Source: Dolomedes plantarius (taxonomy: Eukaryota; Arthropoda; Arachnida; Araneae; Dolomedidae). From it: a stretch of 64,000 nucleotides of DNA. The notes under the pieces are model-generated. The model searched no databases. It had not been told where the DNA came from and worked only from the letters and a program-made list of their open reading frames with translations. Both the position numbers and the translations under genes were made by a program. Of the stretch, positions 12,107 to 24,500 are shown piece by piece; positions within the stretch are counted from its first letter, which is position 1, and each line of letters starts with the position of its first letter. The stretch is from positions 106,020,315 through 106,084,314 of the forward strand of contig OU015496.1 in assembly GCA_907164885.2 (NCBI GenBank). The letters are read 5' to 3'.

Positions 12107-12690
12107 AGTTACGCGTACCTACGAACCACTTAATGACTTAACTTCGATCGGTTACGGCCATGCCATAGAACCTTAGAATAGAAAACTAAGCTTAAAAATA
12201 AAGAAAAAAAAATCCATTCCACAATTCTATTTTTATTCTCACTCTTCTACAGTTGTGGGAAATATGTAGATATAGGGAAAAAAATAGCTATTTCCCCCAA
12301 TAGTTTTTTGCTTCATTCGTGATACCGCTCACGTACATGAATTTTGTGAAAAACAGCTGTTCCTTTTAGTTTTATATTCTAAGGAAAGAACAATGTATTT
12401 CAAATGCAGATGGGAGGCCTCACAAATTTTTCGGTCGCCTCTAGTTTTTAATACGAGTTTAATATTTAAAAATAAGTGTTTTATTTTGCAACTATAACTA
12501 GGCTGTTTTTATATTGTTTGTCAGGAGCAAGGTTTTGACTCAATGTAAGTGAGATACGCCAGCTTGCGCCTCGTACGCCTTATGGTAAATACGGCCCTAC
12601 CTCTCTAATAAATGAACCACCAAACATGAAATTTGACACACTTTGTCACTCACGTGTTAGAAACGGGCTAAAGTCCTGTAACAACTTTAA

Positions 12691-13608
12691 CCCGTAAATG
12701 GTAGCATCCATCTCTCGGACGGATAGAGTTTATACTTTTCCTGCTAGGGTGCGTAATTATCGATGTGAAACCTTCATGTTCGAGCTATGCTTCAATTATT
12801 CCATAACCTTGGTTGAGTTTGTTTATCTTTGAGTTTTGTTTACTTTTTCGTCTCACTATTCCGAGAAAACTCACTCTGCTTTAGAGACGGATATTCCTTC
12901 AAAAAACTTATTTGGTCCGTCTAGGGTCCAGGACACATTTAAAATTTTTTTCATTTATTGAGTTAAAACTTTGAACTTTTTTTGTGATAGTTAACCATAT
13001 AATTTGTAAGCAAAATCACATCATAAAACTTCTCATAAAGTTTTTAAATTTTTTTTAATTTAAATTTTTTTAAAAAAGGGGGGTAATTTAAAATCGTTAT
13101 AACTCGAAATATTATTTGTCGAATTTCAAAATTTTTTCAATTCATTAAACAGAAATATATAAATTTTGATTTTGATTCAGCTTTTTTTAAAAATAGTAAT
13201 TTAAAATTTTTTTAAATGTTTAGAGTAAAAAATTAAAAAAAAATTATGTAACTTATTTTAAAAGAATCGTATTTTCAAAAATAAAATCTTTTTAAAAAAT
13301 TTTCCGGGTCAGAATTAAACTAAAATAATTGAAAAAGACATGTTCCAAGTTTGAATCATTTATCTTTAACGGTTCTTGACTTGTAACAAAAGGCGAGAAA
13401 TGGTGAAAAAACCCATCATGCAGAAAAACGCATTTAAAGGTTTAAACAAAGTGTAAATATATTTTATAAATCAATAATACCTCAAATACAGAACTAAAAT
13501 TAAATGAAAATCGGAAAATTATATAAGTAATGAGCTACGAAATCCAACTTAGTCTCATGTACGGATGTTACTGTTAGAGTGATTCCGACAGATGCTACAA
13601 TTTACGGG
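12691..13608. mobile_element. piggyBac-like MITE (TTAA-flanked), family 3
   Basis: TTAA|CCCGTAAATGGTAGCATC at the left (TTAA 12687-12690) and GATGCTACAATTTACGGG|TTAA at the right (TTAA 13609-13612). 918 bp, AT-rich interior without coding potential. Confidence 0.8.
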
Positions 13609-13612
13609 TTAA

Positions 13613-14300
13613 AATACCGGATTCTACAAGCCTCAATTTTATCGTAGTTATCAGGTATTTGCTTGCTTAGTTCCCAGTTTAGAATTGTTTAGCTGTTTTT
13701 GGGATGATTCATTTGTTTGTTCGTTTCAAAACTTAGCATTTTTATTTACAATTTAATCAAGATATTTTATTGATGTATTAACTTCGTATGTTTAGTAAAT
13801 GACTTATACTTTTATAGACAGACCCGAAATATTAACTTTTCATTGTCTGTATCTTTAAATGTGAGAATATGGTTTGCTGAATTTTTTTTATAAACCCCCC
13901 CCCCCCCAAAAAAAAAAAAAAAAAATAAATAAATAAAATAAATAAATAAATAAAAAATTAAAAAAAAAAAAATGAAAAAAAAAAATGGAGAAGTTTGAAA
14001 AAATAGGCTGCATGTTCTAAAAACTTTTGGGGTAATTTCCCCCCAGATATATCCAATGTTTTGCAAATAGAGATATGTCATTGTTGTGAACTAAATTAAA
14101 TTACTTTAATGAAATAAAAATGAAGCCTAATTTAATAACATACAAATCAATGAAAATTCTTTATATTGGTTAAAGAATATAAGGCGGTTATATTCTTTAA
14201 TCAATAATATAAGGCGATTATTATAAGGTGGTTTATTAGAGCAGATGAAAATATAAAAGCTAATTGAGGGTTGGCGTCATTTTAACGTTCATTTTGTAAA
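13613..14300. repeat. Low-complexity stretch with poly-C/poly-A core
   Basis: No gene. 13895-13985 holds a poly-C run followed by poly-A and an AAAT-rich tract. The short repeats around 14160-14235 (AAGGCGGTTATATTC-like) have no recognised origin. Confidence 0.6.
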
Positions 14301-14504
14301 ATGTTTTGCTTTTACATGTGTATACCGATATGTTTCATAAGAGAACGTATCTTTAACCCCTTACCAGTGCGGCGGTAAAACCGCACGCACCCAGGTCGGT
14401 GCCTAACCCGAGCTGGGTTTAGGCAACGAAAATGGGTAATATTTAAAATGCCTGAACCCAGTTCGGGCATGAGAAAACTTAGTGATTCCTTTCCGTGATC
14501 GCGC

Positions 14505-14531
14505 GCGCGCGCACACACACACACACACACA

Positions 14532-14567
<36 letters not shown>

Positions 14568-14700
14568 CAGATATAGATACATATATACATAACACATACA
14601 TACATATATACATACAAAAGAGGTAAGCAACGATAAGCTATCCTACGTTAATAACCCGCGGTAGTTTCGTTAGAAGAGACTACCTGAAATTTTTTAATAT
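14505..14700. repeat. (CA)n/(CGCA)n microsatellite plus conserved 85-bp module
   Basis: A GCGC, CA and CGCA repeat (about 14500-14568) is followed by TACATA repeats and then an 85-bp unique-looking module (14611-14695) that contains GCGGTAGTTTCGTTAGAAGA. The same module follows a microsatellite at 15774-15858. Confidence 0.8.
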
Positions 14701-15387
14701 ATCATACTGTAAGGGATTTGTGAAATTCGCATATTCAAAATCATGTATTGTTTAACATTAGTTTATAATATTTAGCTTTAAAATTACCATGCCATTTGAT
14801 ATACTTGCTACAATTGAAAAATTTTGAATAATTAATTAATTTTTCACGTGTGTCAAATAATTAAATATAGTAGTTATTTCATTTAAAATTTTGTATTTTT
14901 TAAAAATAACTATTTTCTAACCTTTTTGTTGATATACTGCACAAAATTAAGGAGGGAAAAAAAATTCCATTTTGGGTGCACTTTTCTCAAATAAATGTCG
15001 CAGGTAAGGGGGTAAAAGCAGTTAAAGGGAACATCACATTCACTCTCGCAATTCATCGACTGAGAAGTTCCAACGTTTTAAAGTGCGATAGAGAAAACAT
15101 TTTAATTCAATTTTGTTTTCATGTACGTATGCAGAATTTTTGGAGGGTTGGGTTGACAGTTTACACATTTGAAGTTCCCACAATCTAAAGCTTGACTCGG
15201 GGAGCAATTATATGCGGGTAGTAGCAGTTGAGCTCTTCGTTCGGGCTTGCAGTGTGTTCAAATAAATCAGAAACGGTGTCAACAAATATTTTAATGTATT
15301 TGTAATTATTTTATCAGCTGTATAAAATAATAATAATAATAATAACCGAGAAAACTTTTTTTTTTAAATTGTGAGAATGAATTAAAT

Positions 15388-15430
15388 ATGAATATATCGC
15401 TGAATTTTGAATTTTCAGCGATATATTCAT
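15388..15430. repeat. Inverted repeat (hairpin) containing TATATCGCTGA
   Basis: ATGAATATATCGCTGA and its reverse complement are separated by about 11 bases and form a stable potential stem. Confidence 0.8.
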
Positions 15431-15627
15431 AAACCCAAGAATTTTTTAACGTAGGATTATGTTCCTTCATAACGATCCTTCGGAAAGCAAAATTTCAGAC
15501 GCTAAAACTGTCCGTCCATCCGTCCTCGCGAGTTATAATTTTGGCAGCACGCCAAACCCAGTCTGTATCGCTTGGACAAGCAGTAAACAGTTAAACAGAA
15601 AAGTACCAAAATGCGTTAAAATTTTGA

Positions 15628-15858
<231 letters not shown>

Positions 15859-17228
15859 TCCTGTTTTCTTAGGTCTCTTAAGATCCTTTGAATTTGCATT
15901 TTGTATTCGTAATATTATGGTAGGTTATGCCATTAGAAACATTAACATGTTCGTCTCTAACTTAAATGTATCACCCTTTTCAAAGGCGTTTTTTCATCTA
16001 TTCTGTCTGTCATTTATAGACTTTAATATTTAAGTTTTCAAGTGGACTACTTGCAAGTATCCCGCGGGTAGAAGTGGGCATGTACAGGCTTCTGGTCTGG
16101 CCTTGGCCCTGGCCCGAACCTCAATACTTTTGTACATGCACTTAACCCTGGTTTATTGATACGGAGGCGATTGCAAAGTTAGATAATTTTATTTCCGTCA
16201 TTGATAGTGAATTGAAGGAAGTAGTTGCAATTTATTTAGTTAAGTATATTGTTATTTTTCCTTGTTTGTGTGAAAATTTTTGCAAGAGCTGTAACATTTC
16301 ATCATTTAATGTCATAAATCAATCCTACCATCTGCTAATTTAGATAGGTGTTTGTGAACATATATTTAGCCTCACACACAGTTAAAATGAAACTAACAGC
16401 CTTGTTGGAACCTATATATAATCTCACTTGGCCTTTTATTGCCCTTTTGAATAATTATGTAGAGTTTTCGTGTTTTGTATCAGTAAAACAATATTATTTT
16501 ATTTGTAATTTTATTCACTTGTATATTTTTCAACCTCTCTCATGCAGTCAGTTGTGTGATATATAACAACATGAATATATCAGCAAAAATTAACCTTATA
16601 GACTTTAACAACTATTTATTTATTTATTTTTTAATTCTTGTGTGCTGTATTTACTAATTGAATTTCTGAATTAAATGTTGTAAATGTTGCTGATGTCATT
16701 TCAGTTACATCACTATATTTACAAATGATACAAAATTTGTGATTATAAAGTTCAGCTGGCTTATATTTAAGAATGAACTCTATTTTTTTTCTTTTGGTGA
16801 AGAATTGGGATGAAAAATGATATGATATTTGATGGTCATATTTAACTGACTTTTTGAACATATTCTTTATCTTACTGAAACATATTTATGTGCCCTGTTC
16901 TTTATCCTGTAATCAGGTGTGTAAGGTTACAAATTGTTCCTGCTAAAAATTGTGAATATTTTTATGTGTGCTGTCGTATTTTAATGGTTATTAAATCCAA
17001 AAATTGTATTATACAAAAGAATGTGTATACTAAATGTAATCAGTTTATAAGTTTGAATAATACTTAAAAAATTTTAATACTGTAAAACCTACTTAGAGAC
17101 CAACCAAATTTTTAAACTGTAAATTGTTTCTATGATCCTGAATTTATACATTGCTGTTAAAAAAAATGTAGTGTATTGAAAGTGTCATTCTTATTTTTTG
17201 GATTAATGTCGTTAATTTACATTTCAGG
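15859..17228. other. Intergenic or 5' non-coding stretch upstream of the first coding exon
   Basis: No coding exon recognised. A short GC-richer patch lies at 16060-16145 (CCCGCGGGTAGAAG and GGCCTTGGCCCTGGCCC). The TAB2/3 exon acceptor at 17228 implies an upstream 5' UTR exon, which may lie here or outside the window; its donor was not identified. Confidence 0.4.
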
Positions 17229-17253
17229 TGCTGTAAGATTAAAGTCTGCTACT

Positions 17254-17289
17254 ATGTTTGAGGTTACTATGAATGACAATGGCAAGTAG
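17254..17289 (+). promoter_or_regulatory. Short upstream ORF overlapping the TAB2/3 start codon
   Basis: An ATG at 17254 opens an 11-codon frame (with a second in-frame ATG at 17269) that ends at TAG 17287-17289, past the main ATG at 17279 and in a different frame. The TGA that closes the main frame upstream (17270-17272) directly abuts the in-frame ATG at 17273. Overlapping upstream ORFs commonly reduce initiation at the main start; that role is inferred here. Confidence 0.5.
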
Positions 17290-17377
17290 GGATATTGCCA
17301 ACATGCATCTCTTTCTGGACTTGAAGAAAAAATTCCCAGACTTGCCTGATGAGACTCTTAGGAACTATGTCTCTCTG
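17279..17377 (+). CDS. TAB2/3 coding exon 1 (start and first half of CUE domain)
   Basis: The exon is preceded by a pyrimidine-rich acceptor ending TTTCAG at 17228 and ends at CTCTCTG|GTAAAT. It encodes MASRDIANMHLFLDLKKKF and onward, matching the position and spacing of the CUE domain at the extreme N terminus of mammalian TAB2/3, where the FP motif contributes to ubiquitin binding. It leaves the frame in phase 0. The 50 bases between the acceptor and the start codon are 5' UTR, so at least one non-coding exon lies upstream. Confidence 0.88.
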
Positions 17378-17737
17378 GTAAATTTCAATTCAGTTTACCT
17401 GCTATCACATTGTAGTAAATTGTTTTACCTATAGTATATTTTAAAATTTAAATTATTCTATCTGTGGAAATATATTTAGAATTTGGTTAAAATTTTATAA
17501 AATAGAGATGTAAAGCTCAGCTACATTTTATTAGCTATGAAGCTTCATATTATAAATTTAGTAAAATTAATATGGGTATAAATTTAGTAAAATTGAAAAA
17601 TTGGTCTATGGAACTGAAGGTAAATTAATGCAAGGATAATACCATTCTACTTTCAGTGTTTATATATTTTCATATAATAGTTAAGCCTTAGTCAAAGAAA
17701 GTTAGAAGGACTGCTATTAATAGTGATTTTAATAAAT

Positions 17738-17825
<88 letters not shown>

Positions 17826-19235
17826 TCATGAGCAAAAAAATTAGCGCACCAAGAAATAATTGCGGGATCGTAACGAAACTTGCAATGAAGGTACATGTCA
17901 GGGAGATATGCAAATGATTAGAAATGCAGCGTGATTGCGCATTACGTATAGCCGGTAGAGGGCGTTGAACATCGTACTCTGTGGAGTATAAAACAGGTAA
18001 CCAAAGCTTGTTTGAGTGTGCTGAATCATTTACAAAGGAAGAGCTGAGATAGACATGCCATTACGCCGTGTTCGAAGACAATATAAGCAGTTGTCGCAGT
18101 TTGAGAGGGGGAGAATCGTCGGGATGATGGAAGCTGGGTGGTCATCTAGGCGAGTAGCTCGTCAATTAGGCCGCTCTGATTGTGTTGTGAGGAGGTGTTG
18201 GGACCAGTGGACCCGAGAGATGTCATGTACACGAAGACCAGGCTCAGGACGCCCTCGACAGACCGCCAGTCGTCGAGAAGACCGCCACATCGTAAGAAAT
18301 GCACGCCTACAGCCAACTGCTTCATCGGCCGCCATCCAGGCACAGGTAGCACCTTCACTAGGGGCCTCTGTGTCTTCTCGAACCATACGAAGGCGCCTGG
18401 CTGAAGGACAGTTGGTATCGCGGCGCCCATTACGTGTGCTGCCCTTGACGCCCACCCATCGACGCCTCCGTTTGGAATTTTGCCGCGCACGAGGAAACTG
18501 GACTGCAGCGGAATGGAACCAGGTCGTCTTTAGCGACGAATCCAGATTCAATCTCGGCAGTGATGACAATCGTGTTCGTGTGTGGAGAATCCGTGGTGAA
18601 CGCTTCAATCCTGCCTTTGTTGTACAGCGACACATCGCTCCCACAGCTGGTGTGATGGTATGGGGTGCCATTGCCTACAATACACGGTCACCCCTAGTAT
18701 TGTTCCGTGGCACCATGACAGCCCAACGGTATGTTCATGAAATCCTGCAACCACATGTGTTGCCACTCATGCAACGGCTCCCAGGAGCCATTTTTCAACA
18801 AGACAATGCTCGGCCTCATACGGCAAGGGTGTCACAAGACTGTCTCCGCATTGTTACTACCCTTCCTTGGCCTGCCCGATCCCCAGATTTGTCTCCAATC
18901 GAGCATATCTGGGATCATTTGGGACGACGAGTTGGGCATCCCACGAGTTTGAACGAACTAGAGGCAAGGTTACAGCAAATAGGGAACGAAATGTCTCAAG
19001 ACATCATACAGAACTTGTATGACTCAATGCCCGATCGTATCGCATCGTGCATTCGCGCTAGAGGGGGTCCAACGGAGTATTAACTCCTCCGTTCTTTTGC
19101 CTTTTTCTCTGAAATAAATTATCCTTTTTCTTTGATTTTCTTATCATTTACTTATATCAAAGTAGTCATTACGTATGTAAAATTTTGTTTCATTTTGACG
19201 ACTCCTTCTTGGTGCGCTAATTTTTTTGTTCGTGA

Positions 19236-19279
<44 letters not shown>

Positions 19280-20331
19280 ATTTTTCTCACTTTATTCTTG
19301 TTATACATCTTTTGGTATAAACTTGAAAACAAAGTGGTATTGAAAATCAACATAAACTCAATTTCAGAAGTTCGATATTTATATTTTACTAGTTATATTT
19401 TTAAAGCTAAATTTAAGTTTGAATTACGTTTAAAACCCCCCATAAAATTCCTGGCAATTTATGACATTTAAATTAAAATAGTGTTTTATGTTCATGATCC
19501 TGTTTTATGGATAGTTTAACAATTACAATTAGTTTAATCAATTAACAGTGATGTGGTAATTGATTTTTTTTTTAAAGAGTGCTCGTTAATCTCTACATGC
19601 ATTCTCTCATCTAAACATTTAAAAAAACTAAATATGTAAATTATATTGAATACCTTTTGCTTGTCTTTTCAATATCATAAAAACAGGGGAAAATATGTTT
19701 TAGTGTATTTAATGCTATACTCATGTGTTCTGTGATATACTACGAGCTTAAGCATATTACCATTTTTTTTTTCTTTAGAAAAATTTTGAAATGATTTGTA
19801 TATTGATCTATATTTCAAGAAATCATGTTATAAATAAATATTAAAACACTTATTAATTTTGAAGCTTGGAAGTTAGATTTTTATATTGAGCAAAATGTTA
19901 GGTAATGTGATCAGTATGATTCAGTAAGATTTCATTATTCTCGGTGTGCTTCATTCTTTATTCTATATATCCTTTTTTAACTCTACCATTAAGGGATGTT
20001 GGATCTTCTGTAGGTTCATATACAGTTTTATTTTACAGAAAAAAATATTGTTTATTATATCAGCACTCAGTTGAACAGTTGTCCATATTTATTTAAGTAT
20101 AATCTCTTTTTGAGTAGTATTTTCATATAACACATTTGGGGACTTTTTGTATGTAATGAAATTATTTAAATTTTGTATATAATCTAGCATCTCTGTGCAG
20201 ATAGAAAGGGAGGAAAAAGTTTTCCGTTATTTTGTAGTAAAATTTGGAAAAGAAACTATTTTATGGTATATTGCTGTTTTTCTGAAAATCCTTTTTTCTT
20301 CATTTTCATCATTGCTTTTTACATATGTGTG

Positions 20332-20416
<85 letters not shown>

Positions 20417-21530
20417 TACTTTATTTTTCAAGTTTGCAGAAGACCAAGCAAAATGTATCAGTCTTCTTCAGAAAGAGAGTGAAAATAATTACCATCCAAG
20501 TCAGCCATTTTCCGATTTCCGTTTGCCAGAAAGTAAAATAAATTCCAAGAGAAATGAGAGTGTGAAACATTTGATGGGTAATCTGAATGAGAGTTCAAAT
20601 CCTGTTTATTCAGTGCACCCAGACATACCTACTTCTAATAAAAAAATGATACCATCACCTTCAGGTAGAAGCAGTAGTCATGCTGGAGTTGTCCATGTAC
20701 CTAGGACATTTTTAAATACTAATATGCTTTCAAAACCAGAATCACTCTCTGCACCAGTCATTACTAGCAGTGAAAAGCCATTTACTGATATGTATAAACA
20801 AAATTCTGTTTCTAGTCATACCACTTTGTGCCAGATACCTAATGATGGAAATAAATATAATCAAATGATATTTTCAACAACGAAAGAACATCAAATTGAA
20901 CCACTTGAGTCTCATCAGTCAACAGCATATTTAGTTTCTGCCCAGCCAGAACAATCAAACAGACATGCTGTGAGGTTAAGCATAACCCCATCTTTTCCTT
21001 TCCAACAACAACATGTTAACGCTTTTAATAATTCTTTGTGTGCTACTGCATTGCACTCATCAAAGCCAGGGCGTCACAAAACATCCCTGAACTTCCAACT
21101 CCAGCCTCAGTCTTCAGATCAATTTCCTCTAGAAATATCAACCATTCCCACAAATATTGGAGATATGTGCAATTCCAGAGATTTTGGCTCTCATGTTCAA
21201 ATATCTGTTGGCTCTCAAGGGGCAACATTTACTGCTCTGAGGCTCCAACGTCCTAACTTCTCACAAACTCAGAATGCTTCATATCTTCCAACTACTGAAG
21301 AGTCACCTCATGAATATGCAATGTCATCTAGTCAAGTACAGAATTCCAATTTATATTTGCTTCCTAATAGAAGAGTGCAGCCATTGCCAAACTTGGGAAC
21401 AAATGAGTCTTTCAAGTATTCACAAGCACAAGACTTAAACAATAAAAGTGGAACGATATATCCATCAGAAAATTTAAATGCCCAGTTTGGCCCTGTCCAT
21501 TACACATCTCCTGACTATATTCTTGGTGAG

Positions 21531-21561
<31 letters not shown>

Positions 21562-24500
21562 ATGTATATATATGTATGTATACATACATACATAAAATAT
21601 GAATATGAAAACATTTTTGATAGTATTTCTATTTTATAATTTCAAACCACTTTAATTAGTTTTTCTTGATTAACAAAATATAAAGAAGGACATATTAGTA
21701 GATTATTTAGGTTTTAGTTCAGAACCATTTGAAAATATGAAATTATATAAAATTTTAGAGATAATCATTAAAAAAATATATATAAAAATTACTAATTTGT
21801 CACATATTCTTTTGATAATAAAAAGGTTCTAAAAAATTATATAAATAAAATAAAAAATAAATAAATATTAATTAAAAAATTATGCTTTAATTAAGAATCT
21901 GCTACTTTCATATGAAGTTTATTAATTTTACTCTTTTAGTTTCTTCTTTTGTGATTTAGTTACTTCTATGGATGTATTATTTTTGGAACATTGATTAATG
22001 GACTGTTAGATAAATGTAATTTGTAAATTATAATTTTAAATGTTTTGTGCTGATTATTATTTCAGTTTTAATAGTTTAATTGATTTTTTACTATTCCATT
22101 GTAAAAAAAAAGAGATTTACTACAGTTGAATCTCATAATTCATTGCATATTTCTATTGAAGCATGATAAAATAAAATTAAAAATGAAATACATATTCTTC
22201 AGCAGTATATTAACTGATGAAAGTCTTTAAATTGGAATTCAGTATATTTATTATCGTATTTCTGATAATGAATTCTCTATTATCAGTATAATGTATATAA
22301 TTAACTTCAGTCTTCCTCTACCTCTTTTCCTTTTTATCCAAAAAAACAAACAAAAAAATTGAGTCTCTTAATGAAGAAAATATGACTCAAAACTGCATTT
22401 GCAGAATTTTCATCAGAGTTTGTTTATGTTTGTTATTAAAAGAAAACTATGAAGATGTGAAAATTTTTTACTGATGTAAATGTATTTTCTTACATTGGAA
22501 ACAAACTTCTTCCTCTAATATTTAGTTACTGGGTTTTCAGAATGTGGTCATATTTTTTATTTAGAAATTTGAATGAAGGAAAAATTTAGTTTAGTTTAAA
22601 ACATGTTGATGAAGTGTAATTTTCCTATATCCATAAAACTAGAAAAATGGGTAGTGAGCAAAATTTGTGGGAGGGAACACATACTTTTTTAAAAATTTTG
22701 CATGTGTGTATTATAAGACATAGAATTCTGCATGTAAATGAATACTTATTAATATGAGATTGTAATACCTCTTTCAATTTGCTTGCTATCAATCAGTTCA
22801 AAATTATTAATTTACATTGATTATTTACCTGAACTTTGCAAACAAGCATGAAAAAAAAATATATTTCACATGCTTTTCAATAGACCCACAGATATTTGTC
22901 ATTGTAGATATTAATTTAAGTTGTCATCAAAGTAAAGGTCATGTTCTTCTGTATGTAATTTGCAATATGAAAGATGTGAACATTATTATTGGTAGTCATT
23001 GTGATGAATTTTTATATTCTGAGCCAAAATTATTAATTTTGAAAAGCTTAAAGAGAATGACATTCTTTTAATTTGGCAAATTTGTCTTAATATTTAAGCA
23101 AAAGGATAATTATAATAAGAGGATAATATATTCAGTAAATATTGCTGAGTAATAAAATCTGTATATAAATAATAAAAATAGAGACCCACCTTGTTTCACT
23201 CATAAAATAATGCAGCTAGAGGTCTGGATCTTTTGTATTTAGTTTTGATTAAGAAACATATAGCCCCAGAAAAATATTTTATACAGATTTTACAACTTTA
23301 TCAGACTTTGTTGCTCACTTGACAGCTTTTTACTATTTAAAATTTTATTGTTTGATATCTTCTAAGAAAATTCTTTAATTGTATACTTTTCAAAAATGAA
23401 TATTTTCATACATATATCATACATAACTGATTTCATAATGATGATATCAGTTATGAAAGTAGGTACTGTTATTAATGGAATTAATACAGATTTCCAATTT
23501 TCAGCTGTTAAAAATCACCAGCTTGCTCAGTTGGATTTAATTCTCAATGAACTAGAAAAAGAAAAATCCCTCTGTTCTCAGCTGAAAGCGGAAGTCAATA
23601 AGATAGAAAAGGAAATAATAGAAAGAAATGCTACCAAATCTTCATTTCCATATGTAAGTATGTTAGAATATGTATTTTCATCATTAATCTTGATTATTAA
23701 AATTGAAAATTAGTATAAAAAACAAAGAAGTGATTTGCATTAATCACTTCTTTGTGTAAAAAGTCACAAAGAAGTGATTTATGCAAAACAGGCTTCTTCA
23801 GCAGCCTAGTATCTTACTTTTGACTTCATTATGGACTTCTCAGCATGACACATCTGAAAAGTATACTGGAGATGGGTAAATTCCTTAAGAGGAATAACTC
23901 TAAAATTTTCACCACATATTTTGGAAGATGAGCATTCCTTTTTCTATAGTTTATTGGATTGATAGGAATTAGTAGCCACTTGTAAACATTTAGAGAAATT
24001 CTGTTTTGTCACCTCCAATGTACATTGTTGCCCATATCAGTTGTTCTTAAACTTTGGTGTAAGGAATCCAAATGTGAATGTGTGTGTGTGGGAGTGGGAG
24101 GGGGTTGAATTTTCCCCTTTGGTAAGGGGCCCAGGGTTGCCCAAATTGGTCGCAGTGACCGTAATCTCCAATGCATTCCCCTTTGATGACTTCAAAAGAT
24201 TTTCAAACTATTATATTCACATTGAAGAATATTTAATTGTATTTTTTCATAAGAGCTCTTTTCTTAAAATTTTTTAATATAACCATAAATATCTTTACAA
24301 AGTAAATGAGCTAAACACTGTAGTTTGAGTACATACATACTCTGTGGGACTCTGCTTGTGTCTTTTCCTTACAGACTTTATTGACAGTGGTTTTGCATAA
24401 CCGTCATTAAAAGTATTGAAAATAAGAGTTAAGAGTTTATGTAGGACTTGTATGTCTAATTTTCAAAGCCTTTAGCTCACTATTTAACATATTATTCAAG

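Noticed and set aside
14312..14630. Cys/Val/Arg-rich minus-strand open frames
   Set aside because: Products of the (CA)n and (CGCA)n microsatellite; no domain in the non-repetitive part.
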